A DNA stretch of 64,000 bases from DATFVJ01 sp963820395 (lineage in GTDB: Bacteria; Actinomycetota; Actinomycetes; Streptosporangiales; Streptosporangiaceae), in NCBI GenBank assembly GCA_963820395.1, contig CAWGAE010000019.1:62001-126000 (forward strand), read 5' to 3'. This document shows, in pieces, positions 62,468 through 64,000 of this stretch (positions are counted from its first letter, which is position 1; each line of letters begins with the position of its first letter). A program made the translations under genes and the position numbers. Below the pieces are notes generated by a model. It saw only the letters and a program-made list of their open reading frames with translations, was not told where the DNA came from and did no database searches.

Positions 62468-63624
62468 CAGGCCGGCTCACCCTCGCCGCCCGGTTCATCT
62501 CCGGTGCCCGCTGTCATGGCGTGGATGGCGATCAACAGCTGGTCGTAGGACGTGACGCCCAGCACGCGCCCCGTGTCGTCCACGCCCGCAGCCTGCCCGC
62601 CCGGCGAGAGGATGGTCGCGTCGAGGGCCGCGCGAAGCGAGTCCGCGGCCACCCGGAAGGTATGTACCCCTCCCTCGAAGGGTGCCTCCGCCAGCGTGCG
62701 GTTCACCGGAAGCCCGTCGAGCTTCGCGATCGACACCCAACCCCGCGGCAGCCGTTGTGGATCCGTAACGAGCAACCAGCGCTGGCCGGACTCCTCGGCC
62801 CTGGTGCGGGCCTCCGCCACCGTCGTCCGGTCCGGTACCACGGGGTCGGCGTCCAGTTGCAGGGTGCGCGCGGGGAAGAACGACAGCCGGCGGATGCCGC
62901 GGTCGAAGCCGAGGAAGTCCGCGACGTAGTCGTCCAGGGGCTCGGCGAGCAGCCGGGAGGGCGGATCGACCTGGGCGAGCGTGCCACCCGGCCGGAACAC
63001 CGCCACCCGGTCGCCGACCTTGATCGCTTCCTCCACGTCGTGGGTGACGAACACGACAGTCTTGTGCAGTTCCGCCTGAAGCCGCAGCAACTCGTCCTGC
63101 AGGCTCGCGCGCACGATCGGGTCGACCGCGCTGAACGGCTCATCCATCAGCAGCACCGGCGGATCCGCGGCGAGCGCACGCGCCACGCCCACGCGCTGTT
63201 GCTGGCCGCCTGACAACTGGTGCGGGTACCTGCGGGCCATGTTGGTGTCGAGGCCGACGAGGTCCATCAGTTCCCGTGCGCGGCGGCGGGCCTTCTGCCT
63301 GCCCCAGCCGATCAGCATGGGCACCGTGCCGATATTGTCCTCGATGGTGCGGTGCGGGAACAGTCCCGCCTGCTGGATGACATAGCCGATGCCACGGCGC
63401 AGCTTCGCCGGATCGGCCTGCTGGATGTCCTGGTCGTCGAGGAAGATTTTGCCCTCGGTGGGATCAATCATCCGGTTGATCATGCGAAGGGACGTCGTCT
63501 TGCCGCAGCCGCTCGGGCCCACGAGGACCATGGTCTGCCCATCGGGGATCTCCAGGTCAAGCGCGTTCAGGGCCGCACCGGCCGACCCCGGGTATCGCTT
63601 TGTCACATGATCGAACCTGATCAA
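62467..63624 (-). CDS. Osmoprotectant ABC transporter ATP-binding protein with CBS-like tail
   Basis: I choose TTG 63624 (LIRFDHVTKRYPGSAG), the usual family start, with GGAAGAG eight bases before; GTG 63726 would add a polar 34-residue tail. About 385 residues. Walker A GPSGCGKTTSLRM, IGYVIQQAGLFPHRT, signature LSGGQQQRVGVARAL, Walker B PVLLMDEPF and switch FVTHDVEEA. After residue ~240 there is a regulatory part (RWLLVTDPQRLPRGWVS, AAGVDDTGRVLGVTSYDQLL) resembling the CBS pair of OpuA/OpuCA, which senses ionic strength. First gene of the four-gene importer operon. Confidence 0.92.
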   Translation of the reverse strand: MIRFDHVTKRYPGSAGAALNALDLEIPDGQTMVLVGPSGCGKTTSLRMINRMIDPTEGKIFLDDQDIQQADPAKLRRGIGYVIQQAGLFPHRTIEDNIGTVPMLIGWGRQKARRRARELMDLVGLDTNMARRYPHQLSGGQQQRVGVARALAADPPVLLMDEPFSAVDPIVRASLQDELLRLQAELHKTVVFVTHDVEEAIKVGDRVAVFRPGGTLAQVDPPSRLLAEPLDDYVADFLGFDRGIRRLSFFPARTLQLDADPVVPDRTTVAEARTRAEESGQRWLLVTDPQRLPRGWVSIAKLDGLPVNRTLAEAPFEGGVHTFRVAADSLRAALDATILSPGGQAAGVDDTGRVLGVTSYDQLLIAIHAMTAGTGDEPGGEGEPA

Positions 63625-63886
63625 GAGATGATCTCTTCCGTCCTCCGGGTCCGCGCGATCGGGGTCACTCTCGGAGTCGTGCTGCCGGTTTGTTCCTCCG
63701 GTGTCCGGTAGTACCCCCGCATGCACTCGCGGTGCGTTCCGGTGCCTGACGGCCAGGCCCTGATGCCAACGACCTTACCCGTCCCGGGTCGGCAAGGCCG
63801 GTAACAAAGCGTGTCGCGCCGCTGCGCGTCGGCGTGTTCCCCCGCCACGTGTCGTTACCGGATGAGCGGATAGGCTTGCCGGACGC
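63625..63886. other. Divergent intergenic region
   Basis: 262 bases between the ABC operon and the right-edge transporter gene, so promoters for both lie here. ATAGGCT at 63870-63876, about a dozen bases before the ATG at 63887, could be a -10 of a leaderless transcript. No gene seen. Confidence 0.35.
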
Positions 63887-64000
63887 ATGGCAGAGCGCAG
63901 CGATGACCGCCCTTCGGAACCTGGCGGCCGGAATCTAACGGCGGAGACTCATCCGCACCGACACCGTGATGTAGCTGGTGGCTGGCTCCGCCCGGCGGTG
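63887..64000 (+). CDS. VIT1/CCC1-type transporter, N-terminal fragment
   Basis: 38 codons from ATG 63887 to the window end, still open: MAERSDDRPSEPGGRN, a His-rich HPHRHRDV, then AGGWLRPAV. The HRDV...GGWLRPAVFG pattern is the start of actinobacterial VIT1/CCC1 family proteins, membrane transporters for iron or manganese. Only the N-terminus is in the window, so the call rests on this short match. Confidence 0.55.
   Translation, partial: MAERSDDRPSEPGGRNLTAETHPHRHRDVAGGWLRPAV

Overview
The window is a very GC-rich, densely coded piece of an actinobacterial chromosome. The order leuB-serA-ilvC-ilvN-ilvB, then a GGDEF-EAL protein, gatB-gatA-gatC, ligA, mnmA, a cysteine desulfurase and etfA-etfB is close to what I remember of the Streptomyces coelicolor core region. 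The GlgE glycogen pathway and a HutF-type histidine pathway also fit an actinomycete. I would place it near Streptosporangiales or a related order, but I cannot name a genus.

Layout. 1-1685: a Ser/Thr kinase-NACHT NTPase, cut by the left edge. 2.1-10.9 kb (all minus): branched-chain amino acid and serine synthesis, ending in an attenuation leader (peptide with ILVL codons plus a terminator) in front of ilvB. 11-14.3 kb: membrane GGDEF-EAL protein. 15-18.6 kb: gatCAB for Gln-tRNA(Gln)/Asn-tRNA(Asn) amidation. 18.7-26.5 kb: ligA, a MetE-like protein, mnmA, cysteine desulfurase, etfA, etfB. 26.8-30.8 kb: a membrane-anchored kinase, a short-chain dehydrogenase, a conserved unknown and an enoyl-CoA hydratase. 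30.9-42.4 kb: divergent glycogen locus, glgP against glgE-treS-pep2-glgB; TreS, Pep2 and GlgE convert trehalose through maltose 1-phosphate into alpha-glucan that GlgB branches, and GlgP degrades glucan. 42.4-43.5 kb: Nudix-NYN fusion.

43.7-51.7 kb is an accessory island: a broken Tn3 transposase and integrase remnant, secreted lipoproteins, an HNH-like secreted protein, small DNA-binding proteins, a repeat-rich membrane protein, a G1 (glutamic) peptidase and a broken alpha/beta hydrolase. Two small island genes have long perfect inverted repeats running into their start codons; one set is interleaved as an H-type pseudoknot would be. 51.9-54.3 kb: SppA-type peptidase and flavin reductase. 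54.3-60.0 kb: histidine degradation hutU, M20 hydrolase, hutF, hutI, with overlapping or closely spaced genes. 60.2-63.6 kb: OpuC/Pro-type osmoprotectant ABC importer. The right edge cuts a VIT1/CCC1-type transporter.

Two features run through the whole window. First, fourteen reading-frame breaks in otherwise well conserved genes are all of the same sense (one extra base), which looks like insertion-biased sequence error rather than decay; I give each such gene as one spanning CDS. Second, there are many short perfect tandem repeats (9-30 bp units), mostly multiples of three and in frame inside housekeeping genes, for example ten MAQSG repeats at the start of GatB.
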